A DNA stretch of 64,000 bases from Pseudomonadota bacterium (lineage in GTDB: Bacteria > Desulfobacterota > Desulfarculia > Desulfarculales > Desulfarculaceae): NCBI GenBank assembly GCA_018902755.1, contig JAHIQI010000018.1, positions 23,474 to 87,473 of the forward strand. Direction: 5' to 3'. The notes beneath the pieces were generated by a model that was not told the origin of the DNA, searched no databases, and saw only the letters and a program-made list of their open reading frames with translations. The position numbers and the translations under genes were made by a program. How positions within the stretch are numbered: position 1 is the first letter of the stretch; each line of letters begins with the position of its first letter. Below are positions 1-8,068 of the stretch, piece after piece.

Positions 1-3
1 ACG

Positions 4-121
4 ACCGGCTGCGCCAGCCACCGGCATACGGTGTTGCTGGCTGCGCTCGGACCTCGACTTAGCTTAGGCTACGCCTCCGGTCCTCGCTTGCCAGACGCCT
101 TGTCTGCCGGTGGCTGGCTGT
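4..121 (-). repeat. Dispersed palindromic intergenic repeat, copy 1
   Basis: Read on the minus strand, this stretch aligns end to end with 7948-8068. Shared blocks are CACAGCCA, CAAGGCG, GCGAGGACC-like, AGGnGTAG, CGAGGnCCGAG, CAAC and TGGCGnAGCCGG. It is itself an imperfect palindrome: GCCAGCCACCGGCA (12-25) is inverted at about 106-119, and a small TAGC/GCTA hairpin sits in the middle. It lies between the terminator of the Hdr operon and the window edge and codes for nothing visible. It looks like a REP/MITE-like dispersed element; its family name is not known to me. Confidence 0.6.
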
Positions 122-255
122 GACGGGCTCTGATACAAACCATATCCTGATAAGGTTAACGCTCTTTTTGTATAAGGCCGCATAAATCAAAATTCACTTT
201 TCGCCATCCAGCCTTTGGGCAATATGCGGGATCTCGTGTCCAGCCGCCCTTGAGA

Positions 256-292
256 AATAAAAAAGGGCGGCGGCCCCTGGGGACCGCCGCCG
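256..292 (-). terminator. Rho-independent terminator of the Nuo-Hdr operon
   Basis: On the minus strand the arms GGCGGCGG and CCGCCGCC (266-273 and 284-291) enclose a further CCCC/GGGG pairing and are followed directly by a run of six T. It lies just downstream of the stop codon of the HdrA-like gene, so the operon ends here. Confidence 0.85.
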
Positions 293-312
293 TTTGTTGC
301 TTGCTATGGGTT

Positions 313-2739
313 CTAGCGCATGACGTAGTGGGCCACGCCGTCCTTGTGCATGCGGCCGACGACCCCTTCGCCCACCATCTCGCGCAGGCTGTCCATGAGG
401 GGCTTCTCGTCCTCGTGCAGGGCGGCGGCCAACTCGCGCAGTTGGAAGGGCCGCGCCTGCTCCTTGAGCAGGTTGGCCACCCGCGCCTTGATGAACTCCT
501 CGCTGACCACGCCCATCATGTCGCGGTCAAAGGCCAGGGCGTTGCGCTGGTTGCCGGGGTAGACCTCTTCCCAAGGCCGCCGCAGGGTGGCGCCCAGGAC
601 CCAGCGGACCCGGGGGCTGTTCACCGTGGCGTAGAGCCCGGCCAGCTTTTCCTGATTTTCCAGGGTGCGCTCGATGGGGCCCAGCTCGGCCATGGTGGTG
701 ATGAAGCTGTTCACCGTCTTGATGTACTCCTCGGGCCGGTTCAGGTCGGCGTGGGCCAGGGCGATGCGCCGCCGGTCGAAGCCGCACAGGGCCAGCAGCT
801 TCTTCATCAGGTTGACCCGGCTCCAGGTGTGGTCCAGGCCGTAGGAGTGGTGGCAGTCCTCGGGGGGACAGCCAATGAGCAGCAGGCTGTTGGCCCCTTC
901 CAGGAAGGCGCGGGCCAAGACCGAGGGGTCCAGCTGGCCGATGCAGCTGACCCGGAGCATGTACAGGCGCGGGTCGTAGGCCATGCCCTTGACTCCGGCG
1001 TTGTCCGCCGCGGCCAGGCCGCCCCAGGCGCAGCCGAAGGCCACCACCTCGTCGGGATTCAGGGCCTTGGACAGGGTGCTCACCCTGGCCTCGCGCTGGG
1101 AGGTGGTGTTGTTCTGAATGGTCAGGGCGTGGTAGGGACAGGCCGCCGCGCAGGTGCCGCCGCCGGTGCAGACCATGGGGTCCACGTGGCGGGGGATGTT
1201 GCCGCCGGGGCCTTCCACCGGCTCGATGCCGCCGCAGTCGCAGATCTCCTTGCACAGGCCGCAGCCGATGCACTTGCTCTGGTCCACCACGCAGACCATG
1301 CGCGGGGCGAACAGCTCGCCCGCGGTGGCCTTTGCCACCATCTCGGCGGTCTTGACGGCCGCCCGGCGGCCCTGGCGCAGGGCCTCGTGCAGGTCGCAGG
1401 GGTAGCGGGCGCTGCCAGCCAGATAGGCCTCGTCGCGGCCCACCTGCTCGGGGCGCACCCGCTGCTTGTGCTCTTCCAGGAAGGCCCCTTCCTCGTGCTC
1501 CAGGCCCAGGATATGGGCCACCTTGGTGGCCTCGTGGCCCACGCTGCGCCGGGGGCTGAGGATCAGCTTGTCCCAGGGCATCTCGTGCTCCAGGTGGTCC
1601 TCGGGGTCGCAGTAGGTGACGAAACCGGACTGCACAGTGGGCCTGAGCGCGCCGTCGTAGGGCACCCAGTTGATGCCCAGCTTGCGGCTGGCCGCCCGTT
1701 CACCGGCGGACAGGGGCACCGCCATCTGGTGGTTGTAGAGCATGGTCACCTTGGTCAGCGGCGAACGCTCACGCATGTAGCGGGCCATGGACCAGGCCGC
1801 CCGGCTGGAGAGGTAGCAATACTCGGGGTGGCCGGCCTCGTAGTCGTTGAGCCAGAACACCACCTTGCCCTCGGGAGCGCCCAGGGTCCAGAGCATCTCC
1901 TCGGCCTCGGTGTGGCAGATAACGTTGCGGCCGTCGTGGCCGAAGTTGCTGCCCTGGTTGAGCATCTGTCCGTCCAGGGCCGCGATCACCGCACCCACCT
2001 CGTACACCCTGGGCGGTCCGCCCATAGGGTCGCTGAAGGTGACGTGGTAGCCGCCGGTGCGCCCGGCCAGGGAGGTGAGCTCGCCCACGGTGATGCGGCG
2101 CACCAAGGGGCTGGCGTCCACCTCCTTCATGATCGCCTCCAGGCGGTCATAGTAGTGGCGCTCGCCGGGGTAGTGCTCGTGCAGCATGCGGATCTCGTCT
2201 TCCCACTCGTCGGTGGACACCGCGGCGATGCACTCGATGCCCCGGCGCGAAAGCTCCTGAGCCGCGCTGTAGGTGGCGATGCCCCCGCCCAGGATCATGG
2301 CCGGGCCGGTGAACTCCACCTTCTCGTGGGCCGTGGGGCTCAGGGCCTCCAGGCCCGCGGCCACGGCCTTGATGAGCTTGAAGCCCTTGGCCGCCTTTTC
2401 CTCGGGGCTCTGGTCGCTTACCTGGGCCACGTGGCCGCGCAGGTTGACGATGTCGATCTGGCCCGCCTCCAGGCCGGACGCGGCCAGCTCGTGCTCGAAC
2501 TTGCTGAGCATCACCCGGGCCTCGCAGCCGGCAATGACCACCCGGTCCAGGCCGTTGTCGGCGATGGCCTTCTTGATGGAAGCCATGCCCGGGGCCAGGC
2601 AGGAGAAGGGCTCCACGCCCACGTAGCCGATCAGGGGGTCGCCCTCGAGCTGCTCCTTGAGCTGGCTCAGGTCCACCAGGGGAGCTATGCGGCGGCCGCA
2701 CTCGCAGAGGAAGACGCCTATCTTGCATTCGTTAGCCAT
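313..2739 (-). CDS. HdrA/MvhD-type iron-sulfur flavoprotein-like protein (QmoB-like)
   Basis: The 808-residue product should pass electrons between the NADH module encoded upstream and an unknown partner. The N-terminus has the HdrA-type CECG segment (about residues 12-15) and a second Cys-rich segment near FSCLAPG. A GGGIA dinucleotide-fold motif follows near 150, but the acidic residue and GG that normally bind FAD in HdrA are missing, so FAD binding is doubtful. Two [4Fe-4S] motifs follow at about 490-540 (CIGCGLCKEIC, then CTGGGTCAAACP). An MvhD-like domain covers about 565-710 with FGCAWGG, SCIG and IGCPPEDC, and the tail looks like a small winged helix. A strong AAAGGAGG site precedes the ATG. 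It is the last gene of the operon. The family is clear; the partner and exact reaction are inferred. Confidence 0.8.
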   Translation of the reverse strand: MANECKIGVFLCECGRRIAPLVDLSQLKEQLEGDPLIGYVGVEPFSCLAPGMASIKKAIADNGLDRVVIAGCEARVMLSKFEHELAASGLEAGQIDIVNLRGHVAQVSDQSPEEKAAKGFKLIKAVAAGLEALSPTAHEKVEFTGPAMILGGGIATYSAAQELSRRGIECIAAVSTDEWEDEIRMLHEHYPGERHYYDRLEAIMKEVDASPLVRRITVGELTSLAGRTGGYHVTFSDPMGGPPRVYEVGAVIAALDGQMLNQGSNFGHDGRNVICHTEAEEMLWTLGAPEGKVVFWLNDYEAGHPEYCYLSSRAAWSMARYMRERSPLTKVTMLYNHQMAVPLSAGERAASRKLGINWVPYDGALRPTVQSGFVTYCDPEDHLEHEMPWDKLILSPRRSVGHEATKVAHILGLEHEEGAFLEEHKQRVRPEQVGRDEAYLAGSARYPCDLHEALRQGRRAAVKTAEMVAKATAGELFAPRMVCVVDQSKCIGCGLCKEICDCGGIEPVEGPGGNIPRHVDPMVCTGGGTCAAACPYHALTIQNNTTSQREARVSTLSKALNPDEVVAFGCAWGGLAAADNAGVKGMAYDPRLYMLRVSCIGQLDPSVLARAFLEGANSLLLIGCPPEDCHHSYGLDHTWSRVNLMKKLLALCGFDRRRIALAHADLNRPEEYIKTVNSFITTMAELGPIERTLENQEKLAGLYATVNSPRVRWVLGATLRRPWEEVYPGNQRNALAFDRDMMGVVSEEFIKARVANLLKEQARPFQLRELAAALHEDEKPLMDSLREMVGEGVVGRMHKDGVAHYVMR

Positions 2740-2754
2740 GTCTCGCCTCCTTTG

Positions 2755-3363
2755 CTATCTCTTGACCGAGCGGGCCATGACCACGGAAGGAACCCCGCGC
2801 ACCCGCTCGAAGCGGGCGCTCATGGCTCCGGTGGGGCACACGGTCACACAGGTGCCGCAGGCCACGCAGTCATCCCCGGGGGTCAAGTAGGGGGAACCGA
2901 TTTCCTTCTGGGCCCCGCGCCCCACGGTGCTGATGGCGTTGGCCCCCACCACCTGGGCGCAGGCGCGCACGCACAGCCCGCAGAGGATGCACTCCTGCTC
3001 CGGGTCGCTGATCTCAAAGCGAGTGGTCTGAACCCCGTACTGGGCGGCCATCTCGCGGATCTCGCTGCTGGCGGGACACTCGGACAGGAGCATCTCCAGT
3101 ATCCAGCGGCGCACGTTGTTCACCTTCTCGCTGGCGGTGTAGACATCCAGGCCTTGCTCGGCCGGGTACACGCAGGAAGCCACCAGGCGCGAATTGTTGC
3201 CCTGCCTAAGCTCCACCACGCACAGGCGGCAGGCCCCAAAGGGCTCCACGGCCTCGTGGTAGCACAGGGTGGGTATTTCGATGCCGTTTTGGCGCGCCGT
3301 GTCCAGAAGCGACCAGCCCGCCTCGGCTTCGACTTTGTTTCCGTCTATGGTCAAACTCAACAT
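2755..3363 (-). CDS. NuoG-like / hydrogenase-type ferredoxin subunit (short)
   Basis: This 202-residue protein matches the N-terminal electron-wire part of NuoG and of NAD-linked hydrogenase or formate dehydrogenase subunits. A [2Fe-2S] plant-type domain comes first (CYH, GACRLC, ASCVYP, residues about 30-70), then a His-Cys-type region, then two [4Fe-4S] motifs (CILCGLCVRAC near 130 and CVACGTCVTVCP near 170). The molybdopterin domain of full NuoG is absent. The start is taken at the ATG behind GGGAG at 3363 rather than an upstream codon. It sits 16 bp before the HdrA-like gene and after the NuoF-like gene. It probably carries electrons from the flavin subunit to the HdrA-like protein. Confidence 0.82.
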   Translation of the reverse strand: MLSLTIDGNKVEAEAGWSLLDTARQNGIEIPTLCYHEAVEPFGACRLCVVELRQGNNSRLVASCVYPAEQGLDVYTASEKVNNVRRWILEMLLSECPASSEIREMAAQYGVQTTRFEISDPEQECILCGLCVRACAQVVGANAISTVGRGAQKEIGSPYLTPGDDCVACGTCVTVCPTGAMSARFERVRGVPSVVMARSVKR

Positions 3364-3395
3364 TATGCAGACTCCCAAAATATGGGCTTAAACGC

Positions 3396-5282
3396 CTATT
3401 GGACTTGAACCGCGCCGAACTTGCAGGACTCGAAGCACATGCCGCAGCGGATGCACAGGCTCTCGTCGATGGTGTGCGGCTTCTTCTTCTCGCCGGTGAT
3501 GGCGTTCTGGGGGCATGCGCGGGCGCAGGCGCGGCAGCCGGTGCAGACCTCGGGGTCGATGCTGTAGGTGATCAGGTCCTTGCACACGCCGGCCGGGCAG
3601 CGATGCTCCAGGATGTGGGTCTCGTACTCGTCGCGGAAGTAGCGCAGGGTACTGAGCACCGCGTTGGGCGCGGTGCCGCCTAGGGCGCACAGGGAGCCCG
3701 CCTTGATGGCCTCGGCCAGGCTGTAGAGGTCGTCGATGTCCTCCACCGTGCCCTGGCCCTTGGAGAAGCGGTTGAGGGTCTCGCGCAGGCGGGGCACGCC
3801 CAGGCGGCAGGGGAAGCACTTGCCGCAGGATTCTTCCTCCAAAAAGCCCAGGAAGTACTTGGCCACGTCCACCATGCAGTCGCGGTCATCCATTACGATC
3901 ATGCCGCCGGAGCCCATCATGGAGCCCGCGGCGATGAGCGAGTCGAAGTCCACCGGCAGGTCGGCGTCTTGCCAGGGCAGACAGCCGCCGGAGGGGCCGC
4001 CGGTCTGCACCGCCTTGAAGTGGTCGGAGCCGGGAACCCCGCCGCCGATCTCCATGACGATCTCGCGCAGCTTGATGCCCATGGGCACTTCCACCAGGCC
4101 CACGTTGTTCACCTTGCCCACCAGGGCGAAGACCTTGGTGCCCTTGGACTTCTCGGTGCCCAACCCGGCGAACCAGTCCGCGCCCTTGTCCAGGATGCGG
4201 CTCACGTTGGCCCAGGTCTCCACGTTGTTCAGGACCGAGGGCTTGCCGAACAAACCCTTGTCCGAGGGATAGGGGGGCCGGGGAACCGGCTCGCCCACCT
4301 TGCCCTCCACCGAGCGCATGAGGGCGGTTTCCTCGCCGCAGACGAAGGCGCCCGCGCCGCGGTTGATGCGGATGTCGAAGTTGAAGCCGCTGCCCAGGAT
4401 GTTCTCGCCCAACAGGCCGTAGGCCCGGGCGTCCCTGAGGGCTTTTTCCAGATGCTTGATGGCCAGGGGATACTCGGCGCGCACGTACACGTAGCCGGTG
4501 TCGGCCCCGATGGCGTAGCCGCCAATGATCATGCCCTCCACCACCGCGTGGGGGTCGCCCTCCATCACCGAGCGGTCCATGAAGGCTCCGGGGTCGCCTT
4601 CGTCGGCGTTGCACAGGACGTATTTTTGCCCGCCCTCGTGCTTGGCCGCCAGGTTCCACTTGATGCCGGTGGGGAAGCCCGCGCCGCCCCGGCCCCGGAG
4701 GCCGGAGTTGATCACCGCCTCGATGACCTGCTTGGGCTCCATGTTGGTCAGGGCCTTGGCCGCGCCCGCGTAGGCGCCGGCCCGTAGGGCGTCGTCGATC
4801 TTGGTGGGGTCGATCTGGCCGATGTTGGCCAGCACCACCCGCTGTTGGCCCGCGTAGAAGGGGATGTCCTCGGTGGTCTCGATCTTCTCGCCGGTCTGGG
4901 GGTGCTCGTAGAGCAGGCTCTCCACCATCTCGCCGGCCTTGATGGTCTTTTGGACGATCTCCTCGGCGTCGCCGGGCTTGACCTGCTGGTAGAAGATGTT
5001 CTTGGGCTTGATGATGACCAGGGGGCCGCGGGAACAGAAGCCGTGACAGCCGGTGGTCTTGATGCCGGGCATCACCGCGATGTCCTCGCCCGCGGCGGCC
5101 AGGGCCGCCTTGAGGGCCTCGGTCACCCCGGCGCTGCCGTTGGCGATGCAGCCGGTGCCGTGGCACACGATGATTCTGGTATGATTGGGGTCTTCCGCCG
5201 CCCGCAGCTCGCCGCGCAGCTTTTCAAGCTCCTCCAGGGAGCCCAGCCTCAGCTCAGCGGTGTCCTTTGCCGTAGCTTGCAT
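3396..5282 (-). CDS. NuoF-like NADH-binding FMN/iron-sulfur subunit
   Basis: The 628-residue protein has the three-part layout of HydB/HndC-type diaphorase subunits. A thioredoxin-like [2Fe-2S] domain comes first (CHGTGCIANG near 45). The NuoF core follows, with the NADH-site glycines GRGGAGFPTG near 200, the FMN region (ADEGDPGAF), SLBB, and the CGKCFPCRLG cluster motif near 490. A C-terminal 2x[4Fe-4S] ferredoxin domain holds CTGCRACARACP and CIRCGMCFESC. ATG at 5282 is preferred because AAGGAG lies 8 bases upstream; a GTG three codons earlier overlaps that site. It should oxidise or reduce NAD(P)(H). No complex I membrane subunits are nearby, so this is a soluble diaphorase. Confidence 0.9.
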   Translation of the reverse strand: MQATAKDTAELRLGSLEELEKLRGELRAAEDPNHTRIIVCHGTGCIANGSAGVTEALKAALAAAGEDIAVMPGIKTTGCHGFCSRGPLVIIKPKNIFYQQVKPGDAEEIVQKTIKAGEMVESLLYEHPQTGEKIETTEDIPFYAGQQRVVLANIGQIDPTKIDDALRAGAYAGAAKALTNMEPKQVIEAVINSGLRGRGGAGFPTGIKWNLAAKHEGGQKYVLCNADEGDPGAFMDRSVMEGDPHAVVEGMIIGGYAIGADTGYVYVRAEYPLAIKHLEKALRDARAYGLLGENILGSGFNFDIRINRGAGAFVCGEETALMRSVEGKVGEPVPRPPYPSDKGLFGKPSVLNNVETWANVSRILDKGADWFAGLGTEKSKGTKVFALVGKVNNVGLVEVPMGIKLREIVMEIGGGVPGSDHFKAVQTGGPSGGCLPWQDADLPVDFDSLIAAGSMMGSGGMIVMDDRDCMVDVAKYFLGFLEEESCGKCFPCRLGVPRLRETLNRFSKGQGTVEDIDDLYSLAEAIKAGSLCALGGTAPNAVLSTLRYFRDEYETHILEHRCPAGVCKDLITYSIDPEVCTGCRACARACPQNAITGEKKKPHTIDESLCIRCGMCFESCKFGAVQVQ

Positions 5283-5294
5283 GCCTTCCACTCC

Positions 5295-5765
5295 TTACTC
5301 GTCACCGAGTTTTTGCACGGTCTTCATCAGCTTGGGCGAGGTCACCTTGGGCTGATATTGGCCGTTGACCACCGCCACCGGGGCCAAGGCGCAGGCGCCC
5401 AGGCAGTTGACCGTCTCCACGGTGTACTTGAGGTCCTCGGTGGTGCCGGGGCCGTCGAGGCCCAGCCTGCGCATCAGGTTCTCGGCGATGAGCCCGCTGC
5501 CCTTGAGGTGGCAGGCGGTGCCCAGACACACGTGGATGAGGTTTTCGCCCTTGGGCTCAAGGCTGAAGGAATTGTAGAAGGTCGCCACCGCATAGGCCTG
5601 GGACTCCGGCACCCCGGTGTGGTCGCAAACCAGGGTCAGGGCCTCGGACGAGATGTAGTTGAAGGCGGCCTGAATGTCCTGCAGCAGGAAGATCAGGTAT
5701 TCCGGTTTGCCGGGGTAGCGTTCGATGATTTCGTCGATATCAATGTCAATAGCTGTTTGCGCCAC
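5295..5765 (-). CDS. NuoE-like [2Fe-2S] thioredoxin-fold subunit
   Basis: This 156-residue protein is a NuoE/HydC homologue. It has an N-terminal helical part followed by a thioredoxin-like ferredoxin domain with the four ligands in VCLGTACHLKG and CLGACALAPV. Translation most likely begins at GTG 5765, five bases after AAGGAGG; the open frame extends upstream but without a site. It is the first gene of the four-gene operon and ends 12 bp before the NuoF-like start. Known relatives work with NuoF in NAD-dependent hydrogenases, formate dehydrogenases and Flx/Hdr complexes. Confidence 0.9.
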   Translation of the reverse strand: MAQTAIDIDIDEIIERYPGKPEYLIFLLQDIQAAFNYISSEALTLVCDHTGVPESQAYAVATFYNSFSLEPKGENLIHVCLGTACHLKGSGLIAENLMRRLGLDGPGTTEDLKYTVETVNCLGACALAPVAVVNGQYQPKVTSPKLMKTVQKLGDE

Positions 5766-5823
5766 AATAACCTCCTTGGCTTTAACGCGGGCGTACCGCG
5801 GTGCTATCTCTGGCTTTGTGAAA

Positions 5824-5839
5824 AGCAATACTTGGGCCA
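5824..5839 (-). promoter_or_regulatory. Sigma-54 (-24/-12) promoter for the Nuo-Hdr operon
   Basis: On the minus strand TGGCCCAAGTATTGCT fits TGGCAC-N5-TTGCW with one mismatch and the required GG-N10-GC spacing. It lies about 60 bp upstream of the nuoE-like start. Enhancer-type dyads lie further upstream, and a sigma-54 activator gene is next to it. Confidence 0.75.
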
Positions 5840-5903
5840 GATTGCACAAGGAGCTTATATAACTATGTTTTTTTAAATATGGCCGAAATGGGGCGGGGCC
5901 GGA

Positions 5904-6044
5904 TGAAACAAGAAACGTTTCCGCGCAGTTGAAACAATGTTCTCCGTCGAGAAACGTTGCGGATTAATACGCTGATTTAATTGCTTTTAGTGCGACATGG
6001 AACAATATATGAAACGTTTGAAACAATCTGGAACGTTTCAAACG
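5904..6044. promoter_or_regulatory. Cluster of GAAACGTTTC-type dyads (probable enhancer sites)
   Basis: The motif recurs: a perfect palindrome GAAACGTTTC (5912-5921), GAAACAATGTT (5931-5941), GAAACGTTGC (5951-5960), and a larger inverted repeat CGTTTGAAAC (6015-6024) with GTTTCAAACG (6035-6044). The sites are 65-220 bp upstream of the -24/-12 element, the usual place for a sigma-54 activator. The last dyad abuts the stop codon of that activator gene. There is no T-run, so a terminator is less likely. Confidence 0.65.
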
Positions 6045-6045
6045 G

Positions 6046-7779
6046 CTAGGCCAGGTCCAAGGCCTTCATGCGCCGCCACAAAGAAGTGCGGCTGATGCCC
6101 AGCAGCTCGGCCGCCTCCCGGCGGTGACCGCCGCATTGGCTCAGGGCGTCCAATATGGCTTGGCGCTCGCCCTCTTCCGGGGCGGCCGCCCGGCCCGTGG
6201 GGGTTTCCTCCCCGCCCGAGGCCGCGCCCCGCTCCCGCCAGAACTCGTTCAGTGACGGCAGGTAAGCCGGCAGAATCACGGGTCCTTTCACGAATACGTA
6301 GGCGTGCTCCATGACCCGCTCCAGCTCGCGCACGTTGCCCGGCCAGTCGTAGCTCATGAACATGCGGGTCACCTTGGGGTCCACCGAGCGCACCTGCTTG
6401 GCGTAGCGCTGGTTGAGCTGCTTGATGAAGTGGGCCACCAGCAGGGAGATGTCGTCCTTGCGCCGGCGCAGGGGGGGCAGGGTCAGGGGAACGGTGCGCA
6501 GGCGGTAGAACAGGTCTTCCCTGAAGCGGCCCTGGGCCATGGCCTGGGCCAGGTCCAGGTTGGTGGCGGCGATGATGCGCGCGTCCATGGGGATGAGCCG
6601 GGTGCCGCCCACCCGCTCAAAGACCCGCTGCTCCAGCACCCGTAGCAGTTTTACCTGAAGCTCCGGCTTCAACTCACCGATTTCATCCAAGAATATGGTG
6701 CCGCCCTTGGCCAGCTCGAAGCGCCCCACCTTGGAGCGCACCGCCCCGGTGAATGCCGCCTTTTCATGCCCGAACAGCTCGCTTTCCAAAAGGCTCTCGG
6801 CCAGGGCCGAGCAGTTGACGGCCACGAAGGGGCCGTCGCGCCGGGGGGAGTGGTGGTGCAGGGCCCGGGCGAACAGCTCCTTGCCGGTGCCGCTCTCGCC
6901 CTGGATGAGCACGTTGGCCCCGCTGACCGCCACGTCGGGCAGCATGTTGAACAGCCGCTGCATGGGCTCGCTGGCCCCCACGATGTCGCTGAAGGTGGAG
7001 CCGGAGTCCGGCGGCAGGTTGGTCTCCAGGCCGGCCAGGGGCCGAAAGCTCTCCACCGCGCCCACCACGGTGCCCGCCCGGTCGCGCACCACGCTGGTGT
7101 TGACCAATACGCCCAGGCGCTTGCCGCCCTTGCCCAGCATGCGCACGTCCTGGTCCATGCGGGTCACCCCGGTCTCCAGGGTGGTGCGCAGGGGGCAGCC
7201 CGCGCCGCACAGATCCGAGCGGAAGATGTCCCAGCAGTAGCGGCCCAGCACCTCGGAGCTGTTGTAGCCGGTGAGCTGCTCGGCCCTTTGGTTGAAGGAG
7301 GTTATGCGCCAGCGGGTGTTGATGGTGAAGATGCCCTCGGCCAGGTTGTCCACCAGGGATTGGTATCCCAGGCGCGGCATGCGGGGCAGGGATTCGCCCG
7401 GCTCCAGACGGCCGCTGCTCAGGGGGGCGAAGTCCAGGTCGCGCAAATTGATCATGGCCCCCACCACCTGGCGGCCGGGCCCGAAAAGGGGATTGATGGA
7501 GTATTCGCAGGTGAAGTCCTGCCCGGCGGCGTCGCGGGCCTGGGCCTGGATCTGGTGGGAGGGATCGCCTTGGCCCAGGGCCGCGTCCAGGGCACTTTGG
7601 GCCAGGGACAGGTCCGGCCCCTCCAAAAAGCCGGTGAGGCGCAAAACCTCCCCCACCGTCAACTCGCCGGCCATGAGCTGCTGGGCGGCGCGGTTGGCGC
7701 CCATTATCCGGTGCGCCCCGTCCACCGCCACCACCGCTTCGCCGCTAAGTAGTTGGCCTTCTCGCTCCCGAGGGGACAT
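6046..7779 (-). CDS. Sigma-54-dependent transcriptional activator, PAS-PAS-AAA+-Fis
   Basis: The 577-residue regulator carries two PAS domains (about 10-130 and 150-255), an AAA+ ATPase with Walker A GESGTGKE near 293, and a Fis-type helix-turn-helix at the C-terminus (ELLGISRTSLWRR). The second PAS has a cysteine signature (YCWDIF, then LCGAGCPLRTTLETG) shared with the activator at 8541. This suggests redox or metal sensing, as inference. The sigma-54 contact loop reads AAFTGA instead of GAFTGA, an unusual change. ATG at 7779 with an upstream GGGAG is preferred to a TTG seven codons earlier. Its likely target is the operon just downstream. Confidence 0.88.
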   Translation of the reverse strand: MSPREREGQLLSGEAVVAVDGAHRIMGANRAAQQLMAGELTVGEVLRLTGFLEGPDLSLAQSALDAALGQGDPSHQIQAQARDAAGQDFTCEYSINPLFGPGRQVVGAMINLRDLDFAPLSSGRLEPGESLPRMPRLGYQSLVDNLAEGIFTINTRWRITSFNQRAEQLTGYNSSEVLGRYCWDIFRSDLCGAGCPLRTTLETGVTRMDQDVRMLGKGGKRLGVLVNTSVVRDRAGTVVGAVESFRPLAGLETNLPPDSGSTFSDIVGASEPMQRLFNMLPDVAVSGANVLIQGESGTGKELFARALHHHSPRRDGPFVAVNCSALAESLLESELFGHEKAAFTGAVRSKVGRFELAKGGTIFLDEIGELKPELQVKLLRVLEQRVFERVGGTRLIPMDARIIAATNLDLAQAMAQGRFREDLFYRLRTVPLTLPPLRRRKDDISLLVAHFIKQLNQRYAKQVRSVDPKVTRMFMSYDWPGNVRELERVMEHAYVFVKGPVILPAYLPSLNEFWRERGAASGGEETPTGRAAAPEEGERQAILDALSQCGGHRREAAELLGISRTSLWRRMKALDLA

Positions 7780-7947
7780 GCCTTCTCCCACTGTCTCCAA
7801 AAAGACAGACTACACCACTGGCTGATTTTATCAAGGATAATGGCAGGAAAGGAGGTCGGCCCTCAAGCTGTTTTAAGGGCTGTTGGCCAGGAAGCGGAAG
7901 GTGATGCCGCCAACGCGGGCATCCATAATCTAAATGAAATCACCCGG

Positions 7948-8068
7948 CACAGCCATGGAGCGGAAGGCAAGGCGGCAGGCGAACGAGGGACGTAGGGGTA
8001 GTAGACCTACCCCGAGGACCGAGTAACGCCGACAACGCAGCCCTGCGGGGTCTGGCGAAGCCGGGCTT
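7948..8068 (+). repeat. Dispersed palindromic intergenic repeat, copy 2
   Basis: This is the plus-strand counterpart of the element at 4-121, with the same order of blocks and roughly 60-65 percent identity by eye. The central hairpin is GGGGTAG/CTACCCC. It ends at the stop codon of the small gene at 8067. The short open frames across it have no support as genes. Confidence 0.6.

Noticed and set aside
250..3408. 1052-codon plus-strand open frame opposite the HdrA- and NuoG-like genes
   Set aside because: It has the His/Ala/Gly/Val-rich makeup typical of antisense reading in GC-rich genes; no ribosome site or known domain. The minus-strand genes have clear cofactor motifs.
3396..5765. Reading the NuoEF genes as part of respiratory complex I
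   Set aside because: No membrane subunits are present, the NuoG-like protein lacks its C-terminal domain, and the operon ends in an HdrA-like gene.
313..5765. Calling the operon bamGHI-like (benzoyl-CoA reductase)
   Set aside because: NuoEFG- and Hdr-like subunits do occur in that complex, but no BamB tungsten subunit or other aromatic genes are here, so the label cannot be supported.
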